64,000 nt of DNA, from assembly GCF_025144995.1 (NCBI RefSeq), contig NZ_CP102250.1, forward strand, positions 868,001 to 932,000. Reading direction: 5' to 3'. This DNA comes from Alistipes indistinctus YIT 12060 (GTDB lineage Bacteria > Bacteroidota > Bacteroidia > Bacteroidales > Rikenellaceae). Below, one piece after another: positions 25,355 to 35,085 of this stretch (the first letter of the stretch is position 1; each line of letters begins with the position of its first letter). Made by a program: the position numbers and the translations under genes. Below the pieces are notes generated by a model that did no database searches, was not told where the DNA came from, and saw only the letters and a list, made by a program, of their open reading frames with translations.

Positions 25355-26323
25355 TTACCCCCTCCAACAGCGGTAATAAACCCCCAGAGGAAGAGCCTTG
25401 CCGAAAGAGTCGTTGAAATAGAGTTCACCGAATTGTTCCCCGGTAAAATCACCGACCAATTGGCGGACAGCCGTGCGGGCCAGCAACGCCGACAACCCCA
25501 TCGAATAGAGGTTCAATACCAGAAAACCGTGCTCCGGATCGAGCAATTCTCCGCACAGGCGCAACAATTCGTTGAGATTCTCCTCCAGAATCCACTTCTC
25601 GCCGTCCGGTCCGCGTCCGTAGGCGGGCGGATCGAGGATGATCCCGCTGTATTTGCGGCCCCGCTTCACCTCCCGCCGGGCAAATTTCAACGCATCGTCG
25701 ACAATCCAACGCACTCCGTCGAGTCCCGACGCCTCCATATTTTCGCGGGCCCACGACACGACCGGTTTCACCGAATCGACATGCGTCACCGATGCTCCGG
25801 CACTGCCGGCAGCTAGCGTCGCGCCGCCCGTATATGCAAACAGGTTCAGCACCTGCACGGCGCCGGAAACGTTTTCACCCGGCCGTCCCGCGACAGCGAC
25901 CGCCGACCCCGGGTTTCCATTTCCGGCAGATGTTTCCGCAACCCTGTGCACTTGTCCCGCAATGAATTCCCAATTTGCAGCCTGCTCGGGAAAGATACCC
26001 ACATGTTTGAAGGCAGTGAGGCCGAGCCGCAATTTCAAATCCATCGCGTCACTGCGATAGCCGATCCACCACTGCTGCGGCATCCCGTCGCGGAGCGTCC
26101 ATTCGCCGCGTTCACCGCCCCGATCTCCACCGCGCGGATCCCGCCGGAAATAGGCGTCCGCCCGGCGGAGCCACTCTTTATCACCGAGCGATTTGTCCCA
26201 TACGGCCTGCGGTTCGGGACGCGCAACCAAATAGCGGCCGAAACGCTCCAGTTTTTCGAAACCGCCGCAGTCTACCAGTTCGTAATCGTTCCATCCCTCC
26301 GGAATCAACAGTCCGACATCCAT
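25355..26323 (-). CDS. Class I SAM-dependent methyltransferase (RlmI/RlmK-like)
   Basis: 322 residues from MDVGLLIPEGW. An N-terminal segment without PUA domain leads into the Rossmann core: VLNLFAYTGGATLAAGSAGASVTHVDSVKPVVSWARENME (motif I and acidic loop) and GIILDPPAYGRGPDGEKW (motif IV, DPPAYG type), followed by a conserved C-terminal ending. The family methylates rRNA bases; the exact target is unknown. An insertion rich in Gly and Ala (near 140-155) sits just before motif I. The frame is open to 26527, but that overlaps the U32 peptidase gene and shows no family similarity. The stop of the U32 gene lies 14 bases upstream, so the two are co-transcribed. Confidence 0.85.
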   Translation of the reverse strand: MDVGLLIPEGWNDYELVDCGGFEKLERFGRYLVARPEPQAVWDKSLGDKEWLRRADAYFRRDPRGGDRGGERGEWTLRDGMPQQWWIGYRSDAMDLKLRLGLTAFKHVGIFPEQAANWEFIAGQVHRVAETSAGNGNPGSAVAVAGRPGENVSGAVQVLNLFAYTGGATLAAGSAGASVTHVDSVKPVVSWARENMEASGLDGVRWIVDDALKFARREVKRGRKYSGIILDPPAYGRGPDGEKWILEENLNELLRLCGELLDPEHGFLVLNLYSMGLSALLARTAVRQLVGDFTGEQFGELYFNDSFGKALPLGVYYRCWRG

Positions 26324-26337
26324 AATTTTATCTTTTT

Positions 26338-28323
26338 TTATCTTTTTTTCTTTCCCGTTCGTCTCATCCGCCGCGTTCCCGGGACTTGAACAGCGGACGG
26401 TGCAACCGGTACGATCCGGACACCAGCCCCACCGTGACCGGCAACCGGAGTCGCAGCCTCCTCCGCAACCGGGTCCGATCCCGGAGAGATTCCCCGGTAA
26501 ACGACAGTCATCATGCAGCGGGTACAATCGAACTGCAATTCATAAAGGTGCTGTTCATGCCGCAGATACAGTTTTCCTTTATAGGCCGGATGCTCTTTCA
26601 GGCATGTTCCCATTTCCCGGCGCAGGCAATAGCGCATCCGCATCACGGAAAGATCCCGAAAATCGCGGCGCAGATCGTATCCCGGTTCGATGCGGGTCAC
26701 CCCATGCTCGCGGTAGAAACGCTCGGCAAGCGAATTGACCACATTCTCCTCCCCGGTCAACACCTCTGCCGGAAACAGCACTTCCCGATGTTCGGAACGC
26801 CGTTCACGCCGCGGGAAGGTTTGCAGTCGCATCCCGTCGAGCCGGGCCACCGCCTCACGGCGCAGTTCATTGAGCAGTGAAATCGGAACAAAACGGACAG
26901 TATCCTGATCCACCTCTACCGAAACCACATCATAAATCGTATCGCCGGTTTTGGCGAGTTGCGTCCGGAGCGCCTGCAATGCCTGGTCGGGTTGCCGGGC
27001 CGGAGCGAATTCCCCGTGTCTGGCTACGGTGACCTGCATCCGTCCGTCGGAAAGCGCCAGTTCCGCCTCCGAAGGGCCTACCCTGACCGAAGCCGTCACC
27101 GGAATGGTGCGACGCAGGCGGCTGCGGCCCACTGCCGAAACGAACAAATGGTCGTAATTGCGATAGAGTTCCATACCGGGTACAATGCCGTCCATCCGGT
27201 TGGGCCACACCCACTCCCCGTCCGTACGGTTGATGTTCGTCCCGCCCGGGGCACCCGAAACCGTCACAAAGCAAATCCCGTCACCGGCGGACAAAGCCGT
27301 CCGGGACGGTAACCGGAAACTGTCCCGTCGCACGTCAATGACCTTCCCGAGCGGCTCCCCGAACGCCTTCGGCGTATCGAACGAAGCTACTCCGCCGTGT
27401 ACTCCCCCGAGGAAATAAGCGGTCGCCCCCCGGGAAAAGCTCTTCGCCGGGTTCGGCTCGAATTCCAAGGTGGAGATACCCTCCGACGCCCGGCGCAGGT
27501 CATCGCGCCGGGCCAGTATCCCGTCCAGCTTACGACGGTACCAGCCGACCACATTACGGACATAATTCTCATCCTTGAGACGCCCCTCGATCTTGAACGA
27601 CGTAACGCCGGCCCCGATCAACTCTTCAATTTGTCCGGTCGCGTTCATATCCTGCAGCGAAAGCAGGTGACGGTTCCGTTCCAGCGGCCGCATCCGTTCG
27701 TCGAGCAAATCGTAAGGCAGCCGGCACGACTGCGAACAATCGCCGCGGTTCCCGCTGCGCGGCCCCATCGTACGGCTCATGTAACAACGCCCGCTGTACG
27801 AAACGCAAATCGCTCCATGCACGAACGTCTCGATCTCGACATCGGCGGCCCGGGAAAGCCGGCCGATCTCCCCGAGCGACAGTGCGCGCTCCAGAATCAC
27901 ACGCGTAAAACCCGCTTCGGAGAGGAAACGAACGCGCTGCGGATCGGTATTGCACACCTGCGTCGAAGCATGCAATTCGACCGGAGGCAACTCCATCCGA
28001 AGGAAGGCCATATCCTGCACGATCAACGCATCGGCTCCCGCATTCCACATCCGGCATGCGATACGCTCCGCATCGGCCAATTCCTGTTCATAAAGCAGCG
28101 TGTTCATCGCCACATAGACCTTCGCTCCGAAACGATGGGCGAGGTCACACAACCGGACGATCTCCTCCTCGGGAACACCCGCCGCCGAACGCGCGCCGAA
28201 ACGCGGTGCGCCCACGTACAGCGCATCGGCACCGCACAAAATAGCCGCACGTCCCTGTTCATAATTCTTGGCAGGGGCTAACAACTCGATGGTTCGCAAC
28301 TTGCGGGACGACATTTCGGACAT
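26338..28323 (-). CDS. U32-family peptidase (RlhA/TrhP-like)
   Basis: 661 residues. A TIM-barrel N-terminal half opens with ELLAPAKNYEQGRAAILCGADALYVGAP and HASTQVCNTD. The signature block FVHGAICVSYSGRCYMSRTMGPRSGNRGDCSQSCRLPY contains the four conserved cysteines. A middle beta domain (about residues 330-480) resembles DUF3656. Bacterial U32 proteins of this layout act in tRNA or 23S rRNA hydroxylation (TrhP, RlhA) rather than as true collagenases; which role applies is open. A second Met at 28314 is possible. The C-terminal tail is low-complexity and basic. Confidence 0.9.
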   Translation of the reverse strand: MSEMSSRKLRTIELLAPAKNYEQGRAAILCGADALYVGAPRFGARSAAGVPEEEIVRLCDLAHRFGAKVYVAMNTLLYEQELADAERIACRMWNAGADALIVQDMAFLRMELPPVELHASTQVCNTDPQRVRFLSEAGFTRVILERALSLGEIGRLSRAADVEIETFVHGAICVSYSGRCYMSRTMGPRSGNRGDCSQSCRLPYDLLDERMRPLERNRHLLSLQDMNATGQIEELIGAGVTSFKIEGRLKDENYVRNVVGWYRRKLDGILARRDDLRRASEGISTLEFEPNPAKSFSRGATAYFLGGVHGGVASFDTPKAFGEPLGKVIDVRRDSFRLPSRTALSAGDGICFVTVSGAPGGTNINRTDGEWVWPNRMDGIVPGMELYRNYDHLFVSAVGRSRLRRTIPVTASVRVGPSEAELALSDGRMQVTVARHGEFAPARQPDQALQALRTQLAKTGDTIYDVVSVEVDQDTVRFVPISLLNELRREAVARLDGMRLQTFPRRERRSEHREVLFPAEVLTGEENVVNSLAERFYREHGVTRIEPGYDLRRDFRDLSVMRMRYCLRREMGTCLKEHPAYKGKLYLRHEQHLYELQFDCTRCMMTVVYRGISPGSDPVAEEAATPVAGHGGAGVRIVPVAPSAVQVPGTRRMRRTGKKKR

Positions 28324-28353
28324 CGTTCGGAAGGAATATCAGGGAAAAATACC

Positions 28354-28361
28354 TAATTTTG
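28354..28361 (+). promoter_or_regulatory. -7 promoter element for the NSS transporter
   Basis: TAATTTTG, exact TAnnTTTG match, predicted leader about 75 bases to 28444. Confidence 0.5.
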
Positions 28362-28376
28362 CATATTTACAGCACA

Positions 28377-28384
28377 CAAAGGTA
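28377..28384 (-). promoter_or_regulatory. -7 promoter element for the U32 peptidase gene
   Basis: Minus strand TACCTTTG, exact TAnnTTTG match, leader about 47 bases. An imperfect 9-base inverted repeat (28360-28368 with 28388-28396, one mismatch) surrounds it. Confidence 0.5.
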
Positions 28385-28443
28385 GCGAAATTTGCACAGA
28401 CCGCCGCCACGGCGCGCGACATCTAAACCGTACGGACATCATT

Positions 28444-29787
28444 ATGGGCAGCAGGGGATCATTCGGAAGCAGGTTCGGCGTCATCGCCGCAGTGAGCGGA
28501 TCGGTTATCGGTCTGGGCAACATCTGGAGATTCCCTTACGTGGCCGGCGAGAACGGCGGCGCAGCGTTCATCCTGATCTATATCGCGTGCAGCTTCCTGA
28601 TTTCGATCCCGCTGATGCTCTCGGAATTCAGCCTCGGCCGCAGTTCGAAGCGCAACACCAAACGTGCGTTCCAGAAGCTCGCCCCGGGCACCCGTTGGAA
28701 CTATGTGGGCTATATGGGTATCTTCTGCGCCTTTATCCTGCTGTCGTTCTATTGCGTCATTGCCGGCTGGGCGCTCGAATTCATCAAAGAATCGGTCCTC
28801 AACGAGTTCGCAGGTAAAAGCGCGGCGCAAATCAGTGAAAATTTCAACGGTTTTATCGCCAGCGGATGGCGGCCGGTGGTGTGGATGGGCGTTTTCATGC
28901 TGTCAACGGCCTTCATCGTCTGGTCCGGAATCGAAAAAGGAATCGAACGCTATACCAAGATTTTCATGCCGGTCTTTATCGTCCTGCTCGCCGCGCTGGC
29001 CATCAACTCCCTGACGCTGCCCGGCGCGCGCGAAGGGATAGGCTTCCTGCTGCGTCCCGATTTCAGCAAGATTACCGGCGCGACGATCCTCAAGGCGATG
29101 GGCCAGTCGTTTTTCTCGATGAGCCTCGGGTTGGGCTGCATGATCACCTACGGCTCCTACATCCGCAAAGGCGAAAACCTGCCGAAAGTGGCATCGATGG
29201 TGGCCCTGTCGGATATGTCGGTCGCAATCCTGTCGGGTATCGCCATTTTCCCGGCGGTTTTTTCGTTCGGCATCAGCCCCACCTCGGGTCCGGAACTGGT
29301 TTTCCTGACGCTGCCGAATATTTTCGCGCAGATGCCCGGCGGCTACTGGATCGCGATCGTATTCTTCGTACTGCTGTTCCTCGCCGCAATCACCTCGTCG
29401 ATCTCGATGTTCGAAGTCATTGCCGCCTACCTGACCGAAGAGTTGCGGATGAGCCGGCCGAAAGCCGTAGTCGGCGTACTGGTCACGATCCTGGTAACGG
29501 GTTCCCTCTGCGCGCTGTCGCAGCGTCCCGGCTCCTCGCTACACATCGGCAGCATGAACCTGTTCGACCTGTGCGACTACCTCAGTTCGAACGTCCTCAT
29601 GCCGCTGGGCGGCCTGCTGATCGTGATTTTTACGGGTTGGGTATTTTCGCCCGAAAAACTGCGCAACGAGCTGACCAACAACCTGACCGTAAACCTGTGG
29701 TGCTATCCGGCCATCCGCCTGCTGATCCGGTTCGTCGTTCCGGTGGTCATCACACTGCTGTTCCTCACGCAGATCGGAATCCTGTAA
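28444..29787 (+). CDS. Sodium-dependent transporter, NSS (SNF) family
   Basis: 447 residues with eleven predicted helices, the short prokaryotic form of the LeuT-type neurotransmitter:sodium symporters. The start GSRFGVIAAVSGSVIGLGNIWRFPYVAGENGGAAFILIYI is the TM1-TM2 substrate and sodium site; TM6 (AMGQSFFSMSLGLGCMITYGSYI) and TM8 (FFVLLFLAAITSSISMFE) are recognisable. The substrate is probably an amino acid. It is divergently transcribed from the U32 gene, and 148 bases separate it from the CstA gene on the same strand. Confidence 0.93.
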   Translation: MGSRGSFGSRFGVIAAVSGSVIGLGNIWRFPYVAGENGGAAFILIYIACSFLISIPLMLSEFSLGRSSKRNTKRAFQKLAPGTRWNYVGYMGIFCAFILLSFYCVIAGWALEFIKESVLNEFAGKSAAQISENFNGFIASGWRPVVWMGVFMLSTAFIVWSGIEKGIERYTKIFMPVFIVLLAALAINSLTLPGAREGIGFLLRPDFSKITGATILKAMGQSFFSMSLGLGCMITYGSYIRKGENLPKVASMVALSDMSVAILSGIAIFPAVFSFGISPTSGPELVFLTLPNIFAQMPGGYWIAIVFFVLLFLAAITSSISMFEVIAAYLTEELRMSRPKAVVGVLVTILVTGSLCALSQRPGSSLHIGSMNLFDLCDYLSSNVLMPLGGLLIVIFTGWVFSPEKLRNELTNNLTVNLWCYPAIRLLIRFVVPVVITLLFLTQIGIL

Positions 29788-29935
29788 ACCCGCAATGAAA
29801 ATCCGGGCTGGGAAACCGCCTGCCGCCGGAACCGGCTTCGAATCCGGATTACAATATAGTCCCGACAGCTGTTATAAAAACCCGTAACCACGTCCGGAAC
29901 ACGTGTGTTCCGAAACCTAACCGACCCGAATCAAG

Positions 29936-31456
29936 ATGATCACCTTTCTAATCTGCTTCGCCGTACTCGTGGGAGCCTACTTTATTTACGGCCGCTACCT
30001 CGAACGGACAATCGGCGCCGATCCCGACCGCGAACCGCCCTGCAGGAGCCGTTATGACGGCGTAGATTACCTGCCGCTCCCGAAATGGAAAACCTTTCTG
30101 ATCCAGTTGCTGAACATCGCCGGACTGGGCCCCATTTTCGGCGCGCTGCTCGGTGCGATGTACGGACCGGTAGCCTTCCTGTGGATTACGTTGGGAGGCA
30201 TCCTGATCGGCGGTCTGCACGACTACGTATCAGGTATGATCTCGATGAAAATGGGCGGCCTGAGCCTGCCTGAAATCGTCGGCCGCTACCTCGGTCCTGT
30301 GATGAAACAGTCGATGCGCGCAGTCACCCTGCTGTTGATGGTACTGGTCGGTGCCGTCTTTCTGGTCGGACCGGCGGGGATCTTGCAAGGCATGACCGGA
30401 ATGAACCAAAGCACCTGGATCTGGATCATCCTGCTCTATTATATCCTGGCCACATTGCTCCCGATCGACAAGATCATCGGACGCATTTATCCCCTTTTCG
30501 GGGCCGCGCTCTTTTTCATGGCTCTCGGAATCCTTTACGTTCTGCTTTTCGACGCTTATACAATCCCGGAACTATCGGCCGGGAACTGGCATAATTTCAA
30601 AACCGACGCCGCGCGTTTCCCGATTTTTCCCACGCTGTTCATTACCATCGCATGCGGAGCCGTATCGGGTTTTCACGCCACCCAGTCGCCGCTTATGGCG
30701 CGTTGCCTGCAAAATGAGCAACAAGGCAAACCGGTCTTTTTCGGCGCCATGATCTCCGAATCGCTGATCGCACTGGTCTGGGCCGCAGCAGGTATGGCCT
30801 TCTGGGGCGGACCGGAAGAGTTGAACACGACGCTCGCGGAACACGGCGACAATGCGGCATGGGCCGTCAATGAAATCACCCGCACGACGCTCGGCAAATT
30901 CGGCGCCGTACTGGCTCTGCTGGGCGTGGTCGTCGCACCGATCACCAGCGGGGATTCGGCCTTCCGAAGCGCCCGGCTGATCGCCGCAGATTTCCTGCAC
31001 CTCGAGCAACGTGCGATCCGGCGGCGGCTTTACATCAGCATTCCGCTGTTCGTCGTGGGGTTCGCGATTACGCTGATGAATTTCGGCGTCATCTGGCAAT
31101 ACTTCGCCTGGGTCAACCAGACCCTCGCGGCCGTGACGCTATGGACGATCACGGTTTATCTGACCGTCCGGCATAAGAATTTTTGGATCGCCCTACTGCC
31201 GTCGATCTTTATGACGCAAGTGGTAACGCTCTATATCCTGATCGCCCCCGAAGGGCTGCTGCTGCCTTATTGGACCGGATTCGGAATTGCCAACGCAATC
31301 AATGCGTTCATCACGATCCTGTTCTTCCGCTACCGGATTCGGCGGTGCAACGACATCTTCCCGGAAAACGAAGGGGATGAAGGGGATGAAGAGGATAAGG
31401 AGCATGAAGATTCCCCTGTCGACAACAGGAACGGATCGGAGCTCCCCATTCGGTAA
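29936..31456 (+). CDS. cstA: Carbon starvation protein CstA family transporter
   Basis: 506 residues, about thirteen membrane helices; shorter than E. coli CstA. The region YLPLPKWKTFLIQLLNIAGLGPIFGALLGAMYGPVAFLWI and the HDYVSGMISMKMGGLSLPEI block are CstA hallmarks, with a third conserved segment GAVSGFHATQSPLMARCLQNE. Family members take up peptides or pyruvate. The last 30 residues form an acidic, Asp/Glu-rich cytoplasmic tail with a short tandem duplication in the DNA (31374-31389). Confidence 0.92.
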   Translation: MITFLICFAVLVGAYFIYGRYLERTIGADPDREPPCRSRYDGVDYLPLPKWKTFLIQLLNIAGLGPIFGALLGAMYGPVAFLWITLGGILIGGLHDYVSGMISMKMGGLSLPEIVGRYLGPVMKQSMRAVTLLLMVLVGAVFLVGPAGILQGMTGMNQSTWIWIILLYYILATLLPIDKIIGRIYPLFGAALFFMALGILYVLLFDAYTIPELSAGNWHNFKTDAARFPIFPTLFITIACGAVSGFHATQSPLMARCLQNEQQGKPVFFGAMISESLIALVWAAAGMAFWGGPEELNTTLAEHGDNAAWAVNEITRTTLGKFGAVLALLGVVVAPITSGDSAFRSARLIAADFLHLEQRAIRRRLYISIPLFVVGFAITLMNFGVIWQYFAWVNQTLAAVTLWTITVYLTVRHKNFWIALLPSIFMTQVVTLYILIAPEGLLLPYWTGFGIANAINAFITILFFRYRIRRCNDIFPENEGDEGDEEDKEHEDSPVDNRNGSELPIR

Positions 31457-31639
31457 TCCGTCCCGGATCAAACCGATAGTGCCAAACCGATCCTACAGCA
31501 TGAACACACCGCACGGTCCCGGGATTTTCCGTGCAACAGCATGGACACTTTGCCTGGAGACCGGGACCTTCCGTTCAACAGAACAGAAGCAACCGCCGCT
31601 CCCTAACGGTAACTCACGCTGTTCGCACCACATGTAAAC

Positions 31640-33079
31640 TCAGCGGTAATAAACCGGTTGAAAATCGAGGTCGTGCCGCCTGCCGATGGGGATGTTCATG
31701 CCCAGGTTGAAGCTGGCTGTCGCCCGGCCCGTCGGGATCCACTGCGGGGTCACGCGGGTGACCATGTAGTCGGAGCCGAAAAAGAGCGTCACGCCTTTGG
31801 GTGTAAAGTTCAGGAGCCAGCCCCACCCGAGCCCGTAATTGGTCGCCGAACCGGTCACCGTCGCATTGAACCAGCGGCAGGGACGGAAATTGGCCGACAA
31901 CATTCCTTCGGTCCAGACCCGGGGCATATAAAAACGTGTCGTCGAAAGCAGACCGAATGAGATTTTCCGGTCGAGGACGGCGTATTCGAGCCCGACATTC
32001 ACCGTAGGGTGCAGCATGCGCGTAAGATGCTCTGGCGCCGGAGTGTCATAAAAACGGAACAGATCGCGCAGGTCGTCCTTAAGCCTGTTCCACTGCTCTT
32101 TGAACGAGCCCGGATTGTTGGGATCGTCCACAACGATATTACTGAAACCGTCGAATATAAACGGTTCGTTCTGCATTGTCCCGCGCAGGTTCTTGAACCA
32201 CGACAGGAAACCCAGGTCGTTTACCCCGGCCGACAGCGTGAGGTGATCCTCCACCAATTCGTAACTCATCCCCAGATCGATGGCCAGTCCCCAGCCCCCT
32301 ACTCCGGGATTGCGGTAATCGAGTTTATTGATTTCGCCGTCGGACTTCGTCTCGAACGACGCGCCGGCGGCCGACAAGTCGAAATACCCCTGTGCGTCGA
32401 CCTCCCATTTGTTCTGGTTCATGACCACATTCATCCGGTCGATGTGCGTCCGTGCGCTGCCGGCCCCGAGCAGTACTTTCAGCTTTCCTCCCAATGTCAG
32501 GCGGTCGTTTACCGGATGGGCATGCCCCAATCCGATCTCGACATAATTATCGGTCTGCAACATCAGGTCGCGCATCTGATAGGAGCTCCCTTCGGGGGCG
32601 TCCATTCCCAGTTTCATAAAACGGAACAGGCTGCCGGGCAAGTCGATATCCGAGCTCGACCGCACGGCGATATCGATCGTATTGAAACCGCTCCACGCAT
32701 AAAAAGCCGAGGAGAGCAGCGACACGTCGGCATCGACTTGTACCGCGTTGCGGTTCTTGATCCGGCCGAGGAACGTTTCGGCCGAAACGATCGGGTTCAT
32801 AAAAGTAGTCAGCCGTCCGTCGGGCAGCGGATACAGGAAGGCGGTCAGCCCTACGTTCGACTGGGTAGCCACGTTGATATTGCCGATCGCAGGTATGCTG
32901 ATATAGCCTCGGTCGCTCACCAGTGCGGGGTTCAGCCGGTGCCGCATCGGCATGCTTTCGAGGAAATAGGAGGTACGGAGCGTCTGGGCCGGAGCCAGAA
33001 ACGGCACGACGGCGCATCCCATCAGGCAGGCCCCGCACAAAAACGTACGGAGTATTCTATTGTTCATTCGTCTTTTCAT
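31640..33079 (-). CDS. DUF5723 family outer-membrane protein
   Basis: 479 residues with a signal peptide ending about residue 32 (VVPFLAPAQT). The mature protein is rich in amphipathic beta strands and has DUF5723 family traits: an early SMPMRHRLNPALVSDRGYISIPAIGNINVATQSNVG, GLGHAHPVNDRLTLGGKLKVLLGAG and a terminal RATASFNLGMNIPIGRRHDLDFQPVYYR strand. FadL- or PorP-like barrel topology is likely; the function is unknown. It follows the lipoprotein gene at 33092 by 12 bases and is co-transcribed with it. Confidence 0.85.
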   Translation of the reverse strand: MKRRMNNRILRTFLCGACLMGCAVVPFLAPAQTLRTSYFLESMPMRHRLNPALVSDRGYISIPAIGNINVATQSNVGLTAFLYPLPDGRLTTFMNPIVSAETFLGRIKNRNAVQVDADVSLLSSAFYAWSGFNTIDIAVRSSSDIDLPGSLFRFMKLGMDAPEGSSYQMRDLMLQTDNYVEIGLGHAHPVNDRLTLGGKLKVLLGAGSARTHIDRMNVVMNQNKWEVDAQGYFDLSAAGASFETKSDGEINKLDYRNPGVGGWGLAIDLGMSYELVEDHLTLSAGVNDLGFLSWFKNLRGTMQNEPFIFDGFSNIVVDDPNNPGSFKEQWNRLKDDLRDLFRFYDTPAPEHLTRMLHPTVNVGLEYAVLDRKISFGLLSTTRFYMPRVWTEGMLSANFRPCRWFNATVTGSATNYGLGWGWLLNFTPKGVTLFFGSDYMVTRVTPQWIPTGRATASFNLGMNIPIGRRHDLDFQPVYYR

Positions 33080-33091
33080 TCGGCAACTCCA

Positions 33092-34846
33092 TTAAAGATC
33101 ATCCAAATCCATGATCAGTCCACCCGGTACCCGCAGTTTCATCCGCACCTGTACATACTGCCGCGGCGTCGCCGGAATACCTGCCGAGGCCTCGTTGTTC
33201 CCGGCGGTAATTTCCAAAATCAACCCGTCGAGCCGGGCCAGCGCTCCTGCCTGCGTTTCACGGATCACCACATCGAACGACGATGACACAGGCGTATCGC
33301 CGCCGTCTCCCGGGGCTATCGTCCCGGGAGCGGACACCTCGACGCCCTGCAACGGCTGCTTCTGACCGTCCACGGCAATCGCGGCAGCCTGCAAGGTGAG
33401 CGGCACCGTATTGTCCACGGTAGCCAATATCTTAATTTCCTGAACCTTGTCCACGAAATCCCGGATATCCTTGGCCAGATTATCCACCGTGTCGCGGTAC
33501 AGGATCGACAACTGCGGCCCGAAGGTCATCGGCACGCAAAGTTCATAATCGATCCGGATCTGGTAAGCAGGCACCGTCAGGTCGACCCGCTGCAGAGTCC
33601 CGGGGACAAGAGCGGGCTGCACATCCAGCAGGATCGAATCGGGTACCGTCCGGATCAAGGCAGGCAGGTTCGGCGCCTCGACGAACATGTATCCGTCGGG
33701 CATGACCGAAGCATCTTTGGCTATACGGAATACCGATAAAACAGCCCCTCCGGGCGTCCCGGCCTCCCGGACGCGCATCGCCACATTACTGCTTCCGGCC
33801 GGATTTTCCTGGTTACCGACCATCGGCATCAGCCCCAGGAAGACATCGACCTGCATCCCCAGCGGATTGGCGACCCCCAGGTTGATATAAGGATTCACGT
33901 CGAGCACGGTTCCCGCCTCGCGCAGGAAAGCGGGAATATCCTGCAATCCGAGCCACTGCTGCACATGCGGCAACTCCGGTTCCACATGCCCTTCGACGAG
34001 TTTGACTTGCATATCGCCGATCGTCAGCGCGGGCTGGAGCACGACACCGGTCAGATCACCGCCGCCGGGCGCTATATCCGTAATGCGCAAACTGCCCGAC
34101 AACTCGACGGGATCGTCCAGCTGTACAGTACCGTCGGTTACCAGCAGCGGATCGAAAACCATTGCTGTAATCCCAACGCTGCAAACATATCCACCTGCCG
34201 CCGCAAACTCATCGTTGATCACCAATTCATGTCCTCCGCCGGCCAGGACGATATAAGGAGGAAAAGTGACCCGCAAGTTTTCGAAACGCATCCGGTTTAC
34301 CACGCCCGACACCCCCGAAACATCGAACACGACCCGCGCTTCGACCGGGGCGGAAAACGTCACCCTGCCGACAGATTTCACCTCATCCGGAATATCGGCG
34401 CTGATCTTCACATCGCCCCGGCTCGCAATCGGTGCGGCGGGCAATTCGCCGGTTCCGGGCGTTCCCGAACCGGACGGCGGCAACACGCCCGTTCCGAAAT
34501 CCGGCCGGATTTCAGACAATGCGAAAGGGTGAGTCCTGAAAGTCACCGGAACGATCCCCGCTACATCCATCTGCACGTCGTCACGTTTGAGCAACGCATA
34601 GGTGCCATCCGGCATAACCGTAAGGTCATCTTCATCGGAACCTATCAACTTTTCGAGCGTAATCTTCTCGGTCTCCCCGACCGGAATCGTCAGCTCTTTG
34701 CCTCCGACACCGACACTCAGGTCCAGATCACCTTTCAGGTCATAGCGATGGTCCACACATCCGGTCGCCGTGACGAGACAAACCGCAACACCGCAGCACA
34801 GCAACGCCAAAGCCTCCCGGCGCAAATATCCGTATCGGTAAATCAT
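33092..34846 (-). CDS. Large hypothetical lipoprotein upstream of the DUF5723 gene
   Basis: 584 residues from MIYRYGYLRREALALL; the lipobox TATGC puts the acylated cysteine at residue 30. The mature protein is almost all beta-strand with Gly/Pro/Val-rich loops, suggesting a string of Ig-like or jelly-roll domains (for instance VNRMRFENLRVTFPPYIVLAGGG and VQLDDPVELSGSLRITDIAPGGG). No known family is recognised. Because its stop is 12 bases from the DUF5723 gene it is probably a surface partner of that outer-membrane protein. A frame open to 34921 exists but lacks a signal peptide start. Confidence 0.75.
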   Translation of the reverse strand: MIYRYGYLRREALALLCCGVAVCLVTATGCVDHRYDLKGDLDLSVGVGGKELTIPVGETEKITLEKLIGSDEDDLTVMPDGTYALLKRDDVQMDVAGIVPVTFRTHPFALSEIRPDFGTGVLPPSGSGTPGTGELPAAPIASRGDVKISADIPDEVKSVGRVTFSAPVEARVVFDVSGVSGVVNRMRFENLRVTFPPYIVLAGGGHELVINDEFAAAGGYVCSVGITAMVFDPLLVTDGTVQLDDPVELSGSLRITDIAPGGGDLTGVVLQPALTIGDMQVKLVEGHVEPELPHVQQWLGLQDIPAFLREAGTVLDVNPYINLGVANPLGMQVDVFLGLMPMVGNQENPAGSSNVAMRVREAGTPGGAVLSVFRIAKDASVMPDGYMFVEAPNLPALIRTVPDSILLDVQPALVPGTLQRVDLTVPAYQIRIDYELCVPMTFGPQLSILYRDTVDNLAKDIRDFVDKVQEIKILATVDNTVPLTLQAAAIAVDGQKQPLQGVEVSAPGTIAPGDGGDTPVSSSFDVVIRETQAGALARLDGLILEITAGNNEASAGIPATPRQYVQVRMKLRVPGGLIMDLDDL

Positions 34847-35045
34847 ATTCGGGTTTATTGGGAATTCAGGGGATATACAAATTGGTACATTCGTCGCATT
34901 TATTATCCCAAATGCGCTCAAAAATAGTCAAAAAATCAGGTTAATTCCGATCTTGTTGTAATTTATTTTCGTCCAACCCGCGCCCTCCCCCGTTCCTCCC
35001 GAACGTTTACGCGGGTCGTCCGGCCCCGATTTCCAAAATAAACAC

Positions 35046-35053
35046 TATCTTTG
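35046..35053 (+). promoter_or_regulatory. -7 promoter element for ychF
   Basis: TATCTTTG, exact TAnnTTTG match, leader about 26 bases. Confidence 0.6.
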
Positions 35054-35085
35054 TCGCCCGGAACACCAACCAAATTTTCAGCGAA

